The notes: generated by a model from the letters alone, not told the origin. 64,000 bases of DNA from Methylotenera_A sp963701715 (GCA_963701715.1 CAVPAX010000004.1:186001-250000), one strand, 5' to 3'; positions 35,922-45,908 are shown, counted from the stretch's first letter. Made by a program: numbers and translations.

Positions 35922-37880
35922 CTAAGCGGCTTTAGTCTCTGCCTCGCCCTCAAAAGCCAACGCATTACCCATATGCTGACGCAATACTTTTAAGTCCATC
36001 ATCTGAGCACGTATGCTTTTCTCGATATTCTCTAATTCCAAAATCCTGTCTTCTAAAGTATCGGTTGCTTTGTAGATACGTTTAATACTTTCCAAGCGGC
36101 GACGTAACTGTAGTTGATGCTCACGCACCTGTGATTCCATAGGTGCAATTACTGCTTTTAACCAGTTTTCCACATCCCGATTAGCCACTTCGTACACATG
36201 TATAACACGACTTGCCAGTGTCTCGAAAAACTTGGTTGTCAACGTCATTTTCTCATTCGCAATCATATTGAAAGCGGTATTAAATTGCTCCTTATAGGCA
36301 CGTTCGAGCTTAGCCAATTCTTTTTGGTATCTCAAAGTTGAAAATGCTGGTGGCTCGGATTTACGCAAACCATGCTCTTTAGAAAACTTATCGTACATTA
36401 CATCCATCATTTTCTTAATTTCATCAATTTGTGCATCCGAGGATACTAAGCGGCCTTTAAGATCAGAGAAGAAATGATCCATAGCCTCACGAATTGTTTT
36501 GGTAAAACTTGCATTTACCATTGTTTCACGCGTGGTATGTACTTGTACTTTAAGCGCTTCCATGCCTAATAATGTAAACAATTTATTGGTCTGTTGTGAA
36601 AACACACTCCGTAACGCCTGAAAACGCTGTAAACCTTTTTCAAAGTTTTCTTTGTCCACTTTTACTTTATTCATCATGTGCTCAACAACATCTTCGTTTT
36701 TACCGCGCAAGCCACGAAGCTCTTCAAGCTGCTCTACCACGCCAGACACACGAGATTCCAAAATCATATTCGAATTGCTGATTAAATCTTCAATCTCATT
36801 TTTTGTGTTATCACGAACAATTTCTTTTTTGGATGGAATAAGTTCGTCAGACAATGCCTTTTCTAGGGCCGGCAAACGACTTTGAACCAAAAGCTCATCA
36901 TCCCCATTTATTTTTGCGAGCAAGCCTTTTTGTGCCGAAGTTGGGAAAATCTGATTCGTTTCCAAACCCAATAATTCTGCACTCACCTTAACTTGCTTGT
37001 TAATTTCCTTTTCAATTTCTTTTTCGTTCTTTAATTCGTCCCAAAGGCCGTCAATTTTATTCAGCACAGCTAAACGGCCTTTTTGCTTCCAGCGCGTGCC
37101 GCTAATATATTGTCGCCATACGTCAATTTCAGATTTCGTCACACCTGTATCTGCCGCCAAAATAAAAAGTACTGCATGCGCATTGGGCAGCATATTCAAT
37201 GTTAGCTCAGGCTCGGTACCAATCGCATTCAAGCCTGGGGTATCTAAAATTACTAACCCCTGCTCAAGCAAAGGATGAGGAAAATTAATCATGGCATATC
37301 GCCAGCAGGGAATGTCGACTGTGCCATCTTTATTTAGACTCATGGCGTCGTCACTGCTATTTGGGTCATATAGCCCATACTTTTCAGCTTCTTCCGCTGA
37401 CACGCGTTTGGTACTGCTGACTTCTTTAAATGCAGCCACCATGCTATCGTTATTGTTAACATCGAACTCAACCGTATGCCATTCATCTGGGTAACGTTTA
37501 TATTCTGAAGTAGTCGCATCCGAGGATCTTGTATCAATCGGCAGCATCATGATTGAAGTCGGTTTTGATGGGTCGTACAATAATTCTGTAGGGCACATTG
37601 TGGTACGACCGGCGCTGGATGGCAACAAACGCTGACCATAATCTGCGAAGAATATGGCATTGATTAACTCTGACTTGCCGCGTGAGAATTCGGCCACAAA
37701 GGCAACATTCAGCTTATCTTCACGTAAACGCTCAAGCAAGTTGGTAATGCGCTGATCAATTTGTGCATCATTCAGCTCTTGTTCATTTAACCAACTACGA
37801 TAATCGCAAATGCTATCAACAAGCGCCTTTCTCCACTCAGAGTAGGCTGCGAACTGATGTGCTAATTTATTTTCTGCCAT
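35922..37880 (-). CDS. Dynamin-family GTPase
   Basis: About 652 residues. The G domain has FSRGKSELINAIFF (P-loop), RTTMCPTEL (switch), LDTPGLNAIG (G3) and VLNKIDGLWDE (G4). The remaining 350 residues are predominantly long charged helices (stalk/coiled-coil type) with an Ala/Glu-rich tail. Bacterial dynamin-like proteins remodel or fuse membranes. ATG 37880 is preferred over GTG 37892. It stands alone on the minus strand, convergent with rpoH. Membrane target and role are not predictable. Confidence 0.85.
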   Translation of the reverse strand: MAENKLAHQFAAYSEWRKALVDSICDYRSWLNEQELNDAQIDQRITNLLERLREDKLNVAFVAEFSRGKSELINAIFFADYGQRLLPSSAGRTTMCPTELLYDPSKPTSIMMLPIDTRSSDATTSEYKRYPDEWHTVEFDVNNNDSMVAAFKEVSSTKRVSAEEAEKYGLYDPNSSDDAMSLNKDGTVDIPCWRYAMINFPHPLLEQGLVILDTPGLNAIGTEPELTLNMLPNAHAVLFILAADTGVTKSEIDVWRQYISGTRWKQKGRLAVLNKIDGLWDELKNEKEIEKEINKQVKVSAELLGLETNQIFPTSAQKGLLAKINGDDELLVQSRLPALEKALSDELIPSKKEIVRDNTKNEIEDLISNSNMILESRVSGVVEQLEELRGLRGKNEDVVEHMMNKVKVDKENFEKGLQRFQALRSVFSQQTNKLFTLLGMEALKVQVHTTRETMVNASFTKTIREAMDHFFSDLKGRLVSSDAQIDEIKKMMDVMYDKFSKEHGLRKSEPPAFSTLRYQKELAKLERAYKEQFNTAFNMIANEKMTLTTKFFETLASRVIHVYEVANRDVENWLKAVIAPMESQVREHQLQLRRRLESIKRIYKATDTLEDRILELENIEKSIRAQMMDLKVLRQHMGNALAFEGEAETKAA

Positions 37881-38136
37881 GCTAGTCCCCACTGGTCCCT
37901 AAAAGTAGTTGCCAAAATTGACTACTTTTCTAGTAAGCGTACTTTATCATGCCATTGTAAATATTCAAATAAATCAGTCACATCAACATACATAATTCAT
38001 TTAAATTCTGATGAAAGGTGGATTTTTAACGACAAACGGCACTTGTCTTAAATAAGTTGTGGTAAAAACCGCTAATTTATTAGTCGAGAGGCATGTTCTG
38101 CTATTATTCCAGTTTATTCAATCGTACATGTTCTAA

Positions 38137-38523
38137 ATGAGTACTCAAAACGTAAATTTGCCGCGACCCATTGATATTCGCCTGCATCAAGCATCACGCT
38201 TGTTGGAAATTAAATTTGATAATCACACCGAATGCATGCTGTCGTGTGAATTTTTGCGTGTTTACTCGCCTTCGGCTGAAGTGAGAGGCCACGGCATAGG
38301 GCAAGAAACACTTCAGGTTGGCAAGGAAAATGTGAATATCACAGGAATTGAACCCGTTGGCAATTACGCAGTCAAGTTGGTATTCTCGGATGGCCATGAT
38401 ACCGGCTTATATTCATGGGACTACTTGTATTATTTAGGCAAAAATTACGAGGCGCTATGGCAAGACTACATGACCAAACTCGAAATGGCTGGACATTCTC
38501 GCAAGGATGAAAATAAAGGGTAA
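38137..38523 (+). CDS. DUF971 domain protein
   Basis: A 128-residue protein of the DUF971 (gamma-butyrobetaine hydroxylase N-terminal-like) family: RPIDIRLHQASRLLEIKFD, CEFLRVYSPSAEVRGHG and YAVKLVFSDGHDTGLYSWDYLYYLG. The family is linked to iron-sulfur or zinc binding, and the gene commonly sits directly ahead of ubiE in betaproteobacteria, as here with three bases between. Function is not established. Confidence 0.85.
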   Translation: MSTQNVNLPRPIDIRLHQASRLLEIKFDNHTECMLSCEFLRVYSPSAEVRGHGIGQETLQVGKENVNITGIEPVGNYAVKLVFSDGHDTGLYSWDYLYYLGKNYEALWQDYMTKLEMAGHSRKDENKG

Positions 38524-38526
38524 GTA

Positions 38527-39264
38527 ATGACAGAAAAAACCACACATTTCGGTTTTAAAACAGTTGATGAAACCGAAAAGCAAGAAAAAGTCGGAGAAGT
38601 ATTTCATTCAGTAGCCGGCAAATATGACTTGATGAATGACGTCATGTCTGCAGGTCTGCACCGTTTATGGAAACGCTTTGCTGTCGATACCAGTGGTGTA
38701 AAGGCTGGCGATAAAGTGCTGGATATTGCCGGTGGAAGCGGCGATTTATCTAAGCTTTTTTCAAAAAAGGTTGGACATGATGGTCAAGTTTTCTTAACCG
38801 ACATCAACGCATCTATGCTTGCCGTGGGACGCGATAGAATGATAGATGCTGGTCTCAACGTGCCTGCTACACAATGCAATGCCGAGAAACTGCCATTTGC
38901 AGATAATAGCTTCGATTGTGTGATAGTTGCTTTCGGTCTTCGCAACATGACCCATAAGGATATTGCATTAAAAGAAATGCAGCGGGTACTCAAAGCAGGT
39001 GGGCGTTTATTGGTGCTAGAATTTTCAAAAGTATGGCAACCACTTGAAAAACTTTATGATGCCTACTCATTCAAGCTCTTACCATTCATGGGCAAACTTA
39101 TCGCAAAAGATGCCGAAAGTTATCAGTATTTAGCTGAAAGCATCCGTATGCATCCAGACCAGGAAGCGCTGAAACAAATGATGCTGGATGCAGGTTTTGG
39201 GAAGGTGGATTACTACAACTTAAGTGCAGGTGTTGTGGCATTGCATAAAGGTTATAAAACCTGA
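38527..39264 (+). CDS. ubiE: Ubiquinone/menaquinone C-methyltransferase UbiE
   Basis: 245 residues. The family N-terminus THFGFKTVDETEKQEKVGEVFHSVAGKYDLMNDVMSAGLHR-like pattern is split here into TVDETEK and YDLMNDVMSAGLHRLWK; motif I is LDIAGGSGDLS, and NAEKLPFADNSFD with FGLRNMTHKDIAL follows. It performs the C-methylation step of ubiquinone synthesis. Its stop overlaps the ubiJ start (TGATG), indicating translational coupling. Confidence 0.97.
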   Translation: MTEKTTHFGFKTVDETEKQEKVGEVFHSVAGKYDLMNDVMSAGLHRLWKRFAVDTSGVKAGDKVLDIAGGSGDLSKLFSKKVGHDGQVFLTDINASMLAVGRDRMIDAGLNVPATQCNAEKLPFADNSFDCVIVAFGLRNMTHKDIALKEMQRVLKAGGRLLVLEFSKVWQPLEKLYDAYSFKLLPFMGKLIAKDAESYQYLAESIRMHPDQEALKQMMLDAGFGKVDYYNLSAGVVALHKGYKT

Positions 39265-39854
39265 TGCTAAAACCGCTTGCGACACGATTTCTACAACATC
39301 TGACTAATCAGAATAATTGGTCACGCGAGTATTTAATTGGTTTTGCAGGCAAAATAGTGCAATTAGATAGTGCTTTCATCAAAACCAATTTGGTGATTTT
39401 GGAAGACGGCAGCTTGGCCATAGCGGGCGAAACTGCTGTGCCGGACGCCGCCATCCATATACCTCCCAGCCTGGCCTTACGCTTGTTGGCTAAAGATGAG
39501 GCCGCAAAATTGCAGATTAAAATTGATGGTGATACACAACTGGCGGCTGAATTTAGCAAGATATTTCAACTGATGCGCTGGGATATCGAAGAAGATCTAA
39601 GCCATCTTGTTGGTGACATTGCAGCAAATAAAATCAGCTCTACAAGCCATAGAATTGCTCAAGAAGCAAAAAAACAAAGCATTAATTTAGCTGAAATGCT
39701 CGCAGAATATTGGCAAGAAGAAGCACTATTGCTGGCAAAAAAACGCCATGTGGAGCAGTATATTACTGAGGTCGATACATTACGCAGTGATGTCGCACGT
39801 TTTGAAAAACGCTTAGAAAAACTAATCCAATCTATAAATAAAAACTCTTCATAA
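39264..39854 (+). CDS. ubiJ: Ubiquinone biosynthesis accessory factor UbiJ
   Basis: A 196-residue protein with an SCP2-like lipid-binding domain (about residues 15-120; IHIPPSLALRLLAKDEAAKLQIKIDGD is split by the typical strands) and a C-terminal coiled coil (VEQYITEVDTLRSDVARFEK). Family members hold polyprenyl intermediates in the Ubi metabolon. Position between ubiE and ubiB supports the call; sequence conservation in this family is low. Confidence 0.9.
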   Translation: MLKPLATRFLQHLTNQNNWSREYLIGFAGKIVQLDSAFIKTNLVILEDGSLAIAGETAVPDAAIHIPPSLALRLLAKDEAAKLQIKIDGDTQLAAEFSKIFQLMRWDIEEDLSHLVGDIAANKISSTSHRIAQEAKKQSINLAEMLAEYWQEEALLLAKKRHVEQYITEVDTLRSDVARFEKRLEKLIQSINKNSS

Positions 39855-39859
39855 TAACT

Positions 39860-41407
39860 ATGCATTATTTTCGGCTGTTTTACATTATTTTTGTTGCGCT
39901 TCGCTTTGGTTTAGACGATTTTATCCATGAGCACGCGCCGTTAAAACCTTTACGTAAACTCATCCAAATCGTGTTTTTCTGGCAAAACAGACAACAACCA
40001 AGTGGAGAGCGGTTGCGCTTAGCTTTAGAAAAATTAGGACCGATTTTTGTTAAGTTCGGGCAAGTGCTCTCTACCAGGCGCGATTTGCTGCCGCCCGATG
40101 TGGCAGACGAACTGGCAAAACTGCAAGACCAAGTGCCACCTTTTGCTTTCGCGGACGTACAAAAAAGCATAGAAGCCGCTTTTGGATTGCCTCTCAATCA
40201 AGTATACAACCAGTTTGATGAAACGGCCGTAGCAAGCGCCTCCGTCGCACAAGTACACTTCGCCCATCTAATGGATGGCAAGCCGGTTGCAGTAAAGGTA
40301 TTGCGACCCGGCATCGCCAAAGTCATCAATCAGGATATATCTTTACTCAAATCACTTGCATGGTTCGTTCAGGCGGTTTCATCCGAAGGCAAACGCCTCA
40401 AGCCTCAAGAAATTGTGGAGGAGTTTGCGCGTCACACTAAACATGAATTGGATTTAACACTGGAAGCTGCCAATTGCAGCCAGCTTGCGCGTAACTTTAC
40501 TGACAAGCGATTGCTTATTCCTGAAGTATATTGGGATTATTGCCGCAAAGAGGTTATGACCATGCAGCGCATGCACGGCACGCCTGTTAGCCAAATCGAT
40601 GTACTCAGGGCCAAAGGTATCGACATCACCAAGCTCGCGCATGATGGCGTAGAAATATTCTTTACTCAAGTATTCCGCGATGGGTTTTTTCATGCCGATA
40701 TGCATCCTGGCAATATACAGGTAGCTGATGATGGACGTTATATTGCCCTGGATTTCGGCATTATGGGCAACCTGAGCGACACTGACAAATATTACCTTGC
40801 GCGTAACTTTTTAGCCTTTTTTAACCGCGATTATCGCGATGTTGCCGTAGCACATATCGAATCCGGCTGGGTACCAAAAAACACGAATGTAGAAGAGCTG
40901 GAGACCAGCATCCGGGCGATTTGCGAGCCAATTTTCAACAAACCGCTAAAAGATATTTCTTTCGGACGTACCTTATTGAGTCTATTTCAAATGTCACGCC
41001 GTTTTGGTGTGGTGATTCAACCACAGCTGGTCATGTTGCAAAAAACCTTGCTGAACATTGAAGGCTTAGGCCGCGATTTAGACCCGAATATCGATTTATG
41101 GCAAACTGCCAAACCATTTTTAAAGCGCTGGATGAGCGAACAAGTAGGATGGCGTAGCGTAGCGAAATCACTTAAAAAAGAGTTGCCGTTTATTATTAAA
41201 ACCGCGCCGCAAATGCCGCATCTGCTACACCAGTTTTTAACGCAGAAAACCCAGTCCGAGCACGATACACCCTTGCGAGAACAGATGGGTTTGCTCATTG
41301 AAGCTCAGCGTCAACAAGCGCGCTGGCAAAAGCGTTTAACATGGGCTATATTGTTGCTTGTTTTGCTGCAAATTTGCGCTTATCTATTATTTTTGAATTG
41401 GAGTTAA
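39860..41407 (+). CDS. ubiB: Ubiquinone biosynthesis ATPase/kinase-like UbiB
   Basis: 515 residues. It shows the KxGQ motif (FVKFGQVLSTRRDLLP), the A-rich loop ASASVAQVH in place of a kinase G-loop, FHADMHPGNIQV and ALDFGIMG, and two C-terminal hydrophobic helices (about residues 490-513). It is an atypical ADCK/COQ8-like kinase that supports ubiquinone assembly at the inner membrane. It ends three bases before the next gene. Confidence 0.97.
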   Translation: MHYFRLFYIIFVALRFGLDDFIHEHAPLKPLRKLIQIVFFWQNRQQPSGERLRLALEKLGPIFVKFGQVLSTRRDLLPPDVADELAKLQDQVPPFAFADVQKSIEAAFGLPLNQVYNQFDETAVASASVAQVHFAHLMDGKPVAVKVLRPGIAKVINQDISLLKSLAWFVQAVSSEGKRLKPQEIVEEFARHTKHELDLTLEAANCSQLARNFTDKRLLIPEVYWDYCRKEVMTMQRMHGTPVSQIDVLRAKGIDITKLAHDGVEIFFTQVFRDGFFHADMHPGNIQVADDGRYIALDFGIMGNLSDTDKYYLARNFLAFFNRDYRDVAVAHIESGWVPKNTNVEELETSIRAICEPIFNKPLKDISFGRTLLSLFQMSRRFGVVIQPQLVMLQKTLLNIEGLGRDLDPNIDLWQTAKPFLKRWMSEQVGWRSVAKSLKKELPFIIKTAPQMPHLLHQFLTQKTQSEHDTPLREQMGLLIEAQRQQARWQKRLTWAILLLVLLQICAYLLFLNWS

Positions 41408-41409
41408 CC

Positions 41410-41847
41410 ATGAAAATTGCACCGAAGATTATTGGACTATGTCTAGCCTTCTGCTCAGCCTTAGCGCTAGCAGCCACCCCCGCCGGCCTATGGAAAAGCA
41501 TTGATGATAAAACCGGCAAACCACGCTCACTCATCCGCATTACCGAAAATAATGGCGAATACAGTGCCGTAGTAGAAAAAGGCCTACTCCCTACCGATAC
41601 CGGTGAAGCAGTTTGCGACAAATGCACCGATGAACGCAAGGGTAAAAGAATTATTGGTATGACGATTGTAAAAGGCCTGAAAGAGAAAAATGGTGTATAT
41701 CAGGGCGGCGAGATTTTAGACCCCGATAATGGCAAAACTTATAAGTGCAAGATGAAGCTGGATGAAACTGGGAACAAGCTGGAAGTTCGCGGATTTATTG
41801 GGATTTCGCTATTTGGCAGATCGCAGACCTGGACACGGGAAGAGTAG
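41410..41847 (+). CDS. DUF2147 periplasmic protein
   Basis: A protein of about 145 residues with a signal peptide (IIGLCLAFCSALALA) and the DUF2147 pattern: GLWKSIDDKTGKPRSLIRI, CDKCTDERKGKRIIGM with a cysteine pair, GEILDPDNGKTYKCKMKL and RGFIGISLFGRSQTWTRE. ATG 41410 follows GGAGTTAACC; it is likely co-transcribed with ubiB. Role unknown; homologues are small beta-barrel-like secreted proteins. Confidence 0.88.
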   Translation: MKIAPKIIGLCLAFCSALALAATPAGLWKSIDDKTGKPRSLIRITENNGEYSAVVEKGLLPTDTGEAVCDKCTDERKGKRIIGMTIVKGLKEKNGVYQGGEILDPDNGKTYKCKMKLDETGNKLEVRGFIGISLFGRSQTWTREE

Positions 41848-41910
41848 TTTTTCTCAGCCTCACTCTGGAATTAACTTTACTATTAATTAGCCATTAAATA
41901 AAAACAGCGC

Positions 41911-41943
41911 CTCTGTAAGCCTTATGGATATTGGCTTACAGAG
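41911..41943 (-). repeat. Dispersed palindrome copy R3 (overlaps mutM 3' end)
   Basis: Perfect 11-base arms CTCTGTAAGCC / GGCTTACAGAG around an 11-base centre with GGATATT; read on the minus strand it gives the common core AGCCAATATCCAT. The right arm contains the mutM stop codon and its last leucine codon. Confidence 0.85.
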
Positions 41944-42805
41944 CACCCAGATTAATTAGTCTTGGCCTTTTTTGGCAATGGCTGCAAAAAAAAGTAGATC
42001 GTTGTCCTAGACGTATGCATTTAATGGGCTTACCGCAGAGTTTGCAGGGCTCATCAGTGCGGCCATAGACATAATATTCCTGCTGAAAATAGCCAGGATT
42101 GCCATCCGCTCCAAAAAAATCACGTAAGCTGCTGCCGCCTGCGTTAAGTGCATCGTTAAGTGTTGCTTTAATTTCTGCCACCAGTCTTTCACACTGTTTT
42201 AAGGAAAGTTGCTTGGCTTGCGTTTCAGGGTGAATGCGAGCCCTAAACAAAGACTCGCTGGCGTAAATATTGCCAACGCCCACCACCATGTGACTATCCA
42301 TAATCGCGACCTTAATCGCGGCGCTACGATTACGAAGCTCATTATGCAGATATTTGGCGTTAAAAGCATCTTCGAGCGGCTCCGGGCCTAGCACACTAAG
42401 TAACGGATGCTCATTCGGTTCATCTCCCGCCCATAACACTGCGCCAAATCGGCGCGGATCGCGCAAGCGCAGCACTTGACCATCGCTAAATTGAATATCA
42501 AAATGGTCATGCTTTTCAGGCGGATAATCTCTATCGAGCAGGCAAATTCTACCCGACATGCCCAAATGCAGTAGCAAAGTTCCACACTTAATGACCTTAG
42601 CGCCGGAAGTGGTTCCGAAATCAGCCAAAATGTATTTGGCACGGCGTTTTAGGTTGAGTAGTTTTTGATTTAAGAGTGTTTGAGGCAAATGCGCAGGAAT
42701 TGGCCAACGCATTCTGGCATTGCGAATAACAACGTTTTTAACCGTTTGATTTAAAAGAGGAGCTAGTCCACGACGGGTGATTTCGACCTCGGGAAGTTCA
42801 GGCAT
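41936..42805 (-). CDS. mutM: Formamidopyrimidine-DNA glycosylase
   Basis: 289 residues. The catalytic N-terminus PELPEVE gives P2/E3, K-containing RAKYILADF follows, the H2TH region has VGVGNIYASESLFRARIHP, and the zinc finger is CKLCGKPIK...FFCSHCQK. It excises 8-oxoguanine and nicks abasic sites. The tail NLGAL after the zinc finger runs into repeat R3; the usual family end is a few residues after the finger, so the 3' end may have been reshaped by the repeat. Confidence 0.96.
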   Translation of the reverse strand: MPELPEVEITRRGLAPLLNQTVKNVVIRNARMRWPIPAHLPQTLLNQKLLNLKRRAKYILADFGTTSGAKVIKCGTLLLHLGMSGRICLLDRDYPPEKHDHFDIQFSDGQVLRLRDPRRFGAVLWAGDEPNEHPLLSVLGPEPLEDAFNAKYLHNELRNRSAAIKVAIMDSHMVVGVGNIYASESLFRARIHPETQAKQLSLKQCERLVAEIKATLNDALNAGGSSLRDFFGADGNPGYFQQEYYVYGRTDEPCKLCGKPIKCIRLGQRSTFFCSHCQKRPRLINLGAL

Positions 42806-42825
42806 GCATCACCTACAAGCAATAC

Positions 42826-43719
42826 CTATTGGATATTAAGCGGCGGGTTAAGCATATTAAACCCGACATCATTGCTAAAATGATACAAAACACCTTCATC
42901 CGGGCGGCCAAGCAGTAAATCCGGCGCCTCCTGAATTTTATCAAAATGCACCTTTTTACCGTCTTTCAGTTTCACTTCAAAGGATGGATAAGTCATTTTA
43001 CGGTTTGGCGTATATAACTCGACCTGTTTGGCCTGTGCCTGTTTCCAACTGAAATCCAGCCATTCGTTCATCTCGTTTTGCGTAGGTTTGGCTTTTGGCA
43101 CATTTACTTTCCACTTGCCATCAACAATATCCACTACTAACCGCACCTCTTCCCATTGCTCAAGACGAGAGAAGTCAAAACCTGCAATTTGCTTGGCCTC
43201 ATTAATAACCAAAGGCGCTTTATCAACCAACTCAATAGGTTGCGTGCTTGCCGCCTCGGCATAGCCGCCCGGCAACAGATAAACTGCGTCTTTATAGGCA
43301 ACATATTGCTCTTCGCTGACAGGATTGAAAGTGCCAAAAACAAATTCTTCTACGCCAGCAGAATTAGTAAGCTTGAGTTTGAGCTGCGGATTATCTAGCC
43401 CATACTTAGCTAAATCGGTGGCAGAAAATTTTTCTGCACTTTTGGCTGCGATAATAGACAGAATACGTTGTACAGACATTTGATCAGCCCGAGTTTTATA
43501 TGGCGCTGTCATGCGCCATAGGCCGTCTGCCTTCTCAAAACTTGTGGGTGCTTTAGTAGGAAACTCTACCTTGATCGCATTGAAATCCCCCAGCTTCAAT
43601 GTGGAAATCTCATGCTGAGTCGGCTCGCTGATATTGGTTTGCGGACGCATATACAAAAAAGTAACCAAGCCAGCTACAATAGCAAGCATCACCAAATTCA
43701 ATAACCATCTTTTTTTCAT
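42826..43719 (-). CDS. DUF4340 domain protein
   Basis: A 297-residue protein with one N-terminal membrane anchor (LLNLVMLAIVAGLVTFLYM) and periplasmic repeats of the DUF4340 type: FEKADGLWRMTAPYKTRAD, LAKYGLDNPQLKLKL, EFVFGTFNPVSEEQYVAY. DUF4340 proteins regularly accompany Gld-type ABC transporters, and here it is the last gene of that operon, 18 bases after the GldG-like gene. Confidence 0.88.
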   Translation of the reverse strand: MKKRWLLNLVMLAIVAGLVTFLYMRPQTNISEPTQHEISTLKLGDFNAIKVEFPTKAPTSFEKADGLWRMTAPYKTRADQMSVQRILSIIAAKSAEKFSATDLAKYGLDNPQLKLKLTNSAGVEEFVFGTFNPVSEEQYVAYKDAVYLLPGGYAEAASTQPIELVDKAPLVINEAKQIAGFDFSRLEQWEEVRLVVDIVDGKWKVNVPKAKPTQNEMNEWLDFSWKQAQAKQVELYTPNRKMTYPSFEVKLKDGKKVHFDKIQEAPDLLLGRPDEGVLYHFSNDVGFNMLNPPLNIQ

Positions 43720-43737
43720 ATTAACGCCAAACTGTCC

Positions 43738-45132
43738 TTACGCTTTTCTGCGCTTCCACCATAACCAGAAACCCGCGATGAATACCCCGATTGGAATAAA
43801 GAACTGGAAGCCATGAAACACTGTCCATGCAATCAACCGGCTTTTATCATCGCTGGGGATCGTCACGTTAATATCCTTAAGCGGCATCGGCTGAATAGTA
43901 ATCAGGCTATCGTCCCCAGCCAGCCAATTAATAATATTCACGCCAAAATCAAGATTGCCACCATTGGTAATAAAGGTATTGGATAGAAAATTGCCGTTAC
44001 CCATAATCACCACGCGCTGACCCTTTTTACCGTATTCGCGTTCCAATGCCACGCCAATATTGATAGGCCCGCGTTTGTCTTTTTTCTCATCAAATACGAC
44101 TTTTTGTTTTTTTCCACCATTCACAATTTTGTCTGACTCCAGCCAGCCATTCGGAGCTACATCCACAAGACGTGCCACTTTCCAGCCCAGTTCATATGAG
44201 GCTTTGGCATCGATTTCGTGTGCTTCCGGGAAAAGCGTGCGCAGTTGGAAATTGCGGGTAATGGGATGATCTCCATAAGCTGATGCGAAGGACACTTTTG
44301 CGTCTGCACCATATTGCGCGGCAGTCATATCAACTGCAATCCCAGACGAAACGGACATGCCCAGGTAATCAGCTACCATTTTTAAACCATGCAAATTGTC
44401 GTCATCTAGCAACCAAAGTAAGTTGCCGCCAGATTCCAAATAAGCTTTGATTTTTTTCGCTTCGACTTCGCTCAAGTCCACTTGCGGACTGGCTATCACC
44501 AACATAGCGCCGTTTGACGGCACCGCTTGCGCTATCGTTAAATCGGGGTTGGCAAATTTAAAACCTTTGGTTTCTAGCTGCTTACCAAATTCACCCAAAT
44601 CGTGGTTTTTAACGCCCTGCAAATGACGCTCCCCATGACCATCGAGAAACATAATAGCGCGCTGATTTGTACGTGCCAAGCGCACAAGAAGGTTAGTCAT
44701 TTCCTGCTCTGCGATTGGCGGCGATATATGTTCTGTGCGTTTGTTGTACTCTACTACCACCTCGCCGTCTTCCTTGATATTCGCCTCTTGCGCGAGTTTT
44801 GGTTCGGCCGATGGATTGATGAATTTAAGATAAATATCTTTCTTTTCGCGTTGATAGCGCGCCATAAAATCAATCATACCCTTACGAAAAGTGTCGCCAC
44901 GATTCGCGTCATCATTGGTAGCATACACCGTGATATTCACAGGATCTTTCATGCTTTTAAGTATATTCACACTGCCTGGCGTAAGGATGTTGCGGTTTGC
45001 TTGCGTAATGTCTTTTGCTACGTGGTATTGGCTTGTCAAATAACCCAGCACAACCACCAAACAAACAAACAAGACCACAAAAAGCCAACTTTGTGCAAGC
45101 ATTTGTAAACGTAAATTTCTGTTGATTTTCAT
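43738..45132 (-). CDS. GldG-like ABC transporter auxiliary protein
   Basis: A 464-residue protein with an N-terminal helix (SWLFVVLFVCLVVVLGYL), a large periplasmic domain (VNITVYATNDDANRGDTFRKGM, MFLDGHGERHLQGVKNHD, LLWLLDDDNLHGL) and a C-terminal helix plus basic tail. This is the GldG/DUF7088 domain layout. It works with the neighbouring ABC-2 permease and ATPase; in bacteria outside Bacteroidetes the substrate is unknown and gliding is not implied. Confidence 0.88.
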   Translation of the reverse strand: MKINRNLRLQMLAQSWLFVVLFVCLVVVLGYLTSQYHVAKDITQANRNILTPGSVNILKSMKDPVNITVYATNDDANRGDTFRKGMIDFMARYQREKKDIYLKFINPSAEPKLAQEANIKEDGEVVVEYNKRTEHISPPIAEQEMTNLLVRLARTNQRAIMFLDGHGERHLQGVKNHDLGEFGKQLETKGFKFANPDLTIAQAVPSNGAMLVIASPQVDLSEVEAKKIKAYLESGGNLLWLLDDDNLHGLKMVADYLGMSVSSGIAVDMTAAQYGADAKVSFASAYGDHPITRNFQLRTLFPEAHEIDAKASYELGWKVARLVDVAPNGWLESDKIVNGGKKQKVVFDEKKDKRGPINIGVALEREYGKKGQRVVIMGNGNFLSNTFITNGGNLDFGVNIINWLAGDDSLITIQPMPLKDINVTIPSDDKSRLIAWTVFHGFQFFIPIGVFIAGFWLWWKRRKA

Positions 45133-45145
45133 AGACTTAATCCAA

Positions 45146-45892
45146 CTAGCCTCTTAAACGGTCTGCATCTAAGCGACGAATCGTTAAAGTTAAAAAGGTA
45201 ATAATAAATAAAACGAAATAAGCAATATCCGCAGTGTCTATCAATCCGCCTGCAAACGATTGAAAATGGTTCATCAGCGACAGTTTTGCCATGGTACTGC
45301 TGGGGTCACCAGCAAAAAAACGATCTAAAATCATCAATGCAAACAGCGCAATAAAGCTCAAAATAGCGGCGACTACCGGCTGTGAGGTTAGACTGGAAAA
45401 ATATAACCCAAGCGCAGAAAAGCTGGCCACCAATAAAAACAAGCCGAACGAGTTAGCTAAAATATAGCCAAAATCCATGTCTGTCCAAATATTAAGCGTA
45501 GATAGCATCAACGCAATATAGACAATCAAGATGCTCAGAAAACCGACTAAACCTATAAATTTACCTAAAACAATTTCAGTTAGCGAGAGTGGTGCACTAA
45601 ATAAAAAAGGCAATGTCTGGTTGCGACGTTCTTCTGAAATCAAGCGCATAGATAGCAGAGGCACTGCAAACAACATAATAAACGAAGCCAGCCCATACAC
45701 AGTCTGCCCAACAAATTGCGTTACTCCATAACGCTCTGCCGGACGAATCGCTCCTGACATAACCTCAAAATAATCATTCACCCCATTCAAATAATAGGTG
45801 CCGAACGCAAACATAAGCAAAGCCAAAATAATCCAGCCCATCGGCGATGCAAATACACTTTTGAGTTCTTTTCTTGCAATATTCAATATCAT
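45146..45892 (-). CDS. ABC-2 type permease (GldF-like)
   Basis: A 248-residue membrane protein with six hydrophobic segments and the ABC-2 pattern: IARKELKSVFASPMGWI, MRLISEERRNQTLPFLFSAPLSLTEIVLGKF, then a C-terminal RRLDADRLRG. It should be the membrane subunit for the ATPase encoded just upstream (16 bases) and couple to the GldG-like protein. Confidence 0.9.
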   Translation of the reverse strand: MILNIARKELKSVFASPMGWIILALLMFAFGTYYLNGVNDYFEVMSGAIRPAERYGVTQFVGQTVYGLASFIMLFAVPLLSMRLISEERRNQTLPFLFSAPLSLTEIVLGKFIGLVGFLSILIVYIALMLSTLNIWTDMDFGYILANSFGLFLLVASFSALGLYFSSLTSQPVVAAILSFIALFALMILDRFFAGDPSSTMAKLSLMNHFQSFAGGLIDTADIAYFVLFIITFLTLTIRRLDADRLRG

Positions 45893-45908
45893 TTTCTTTC
45901 AACCTTTT

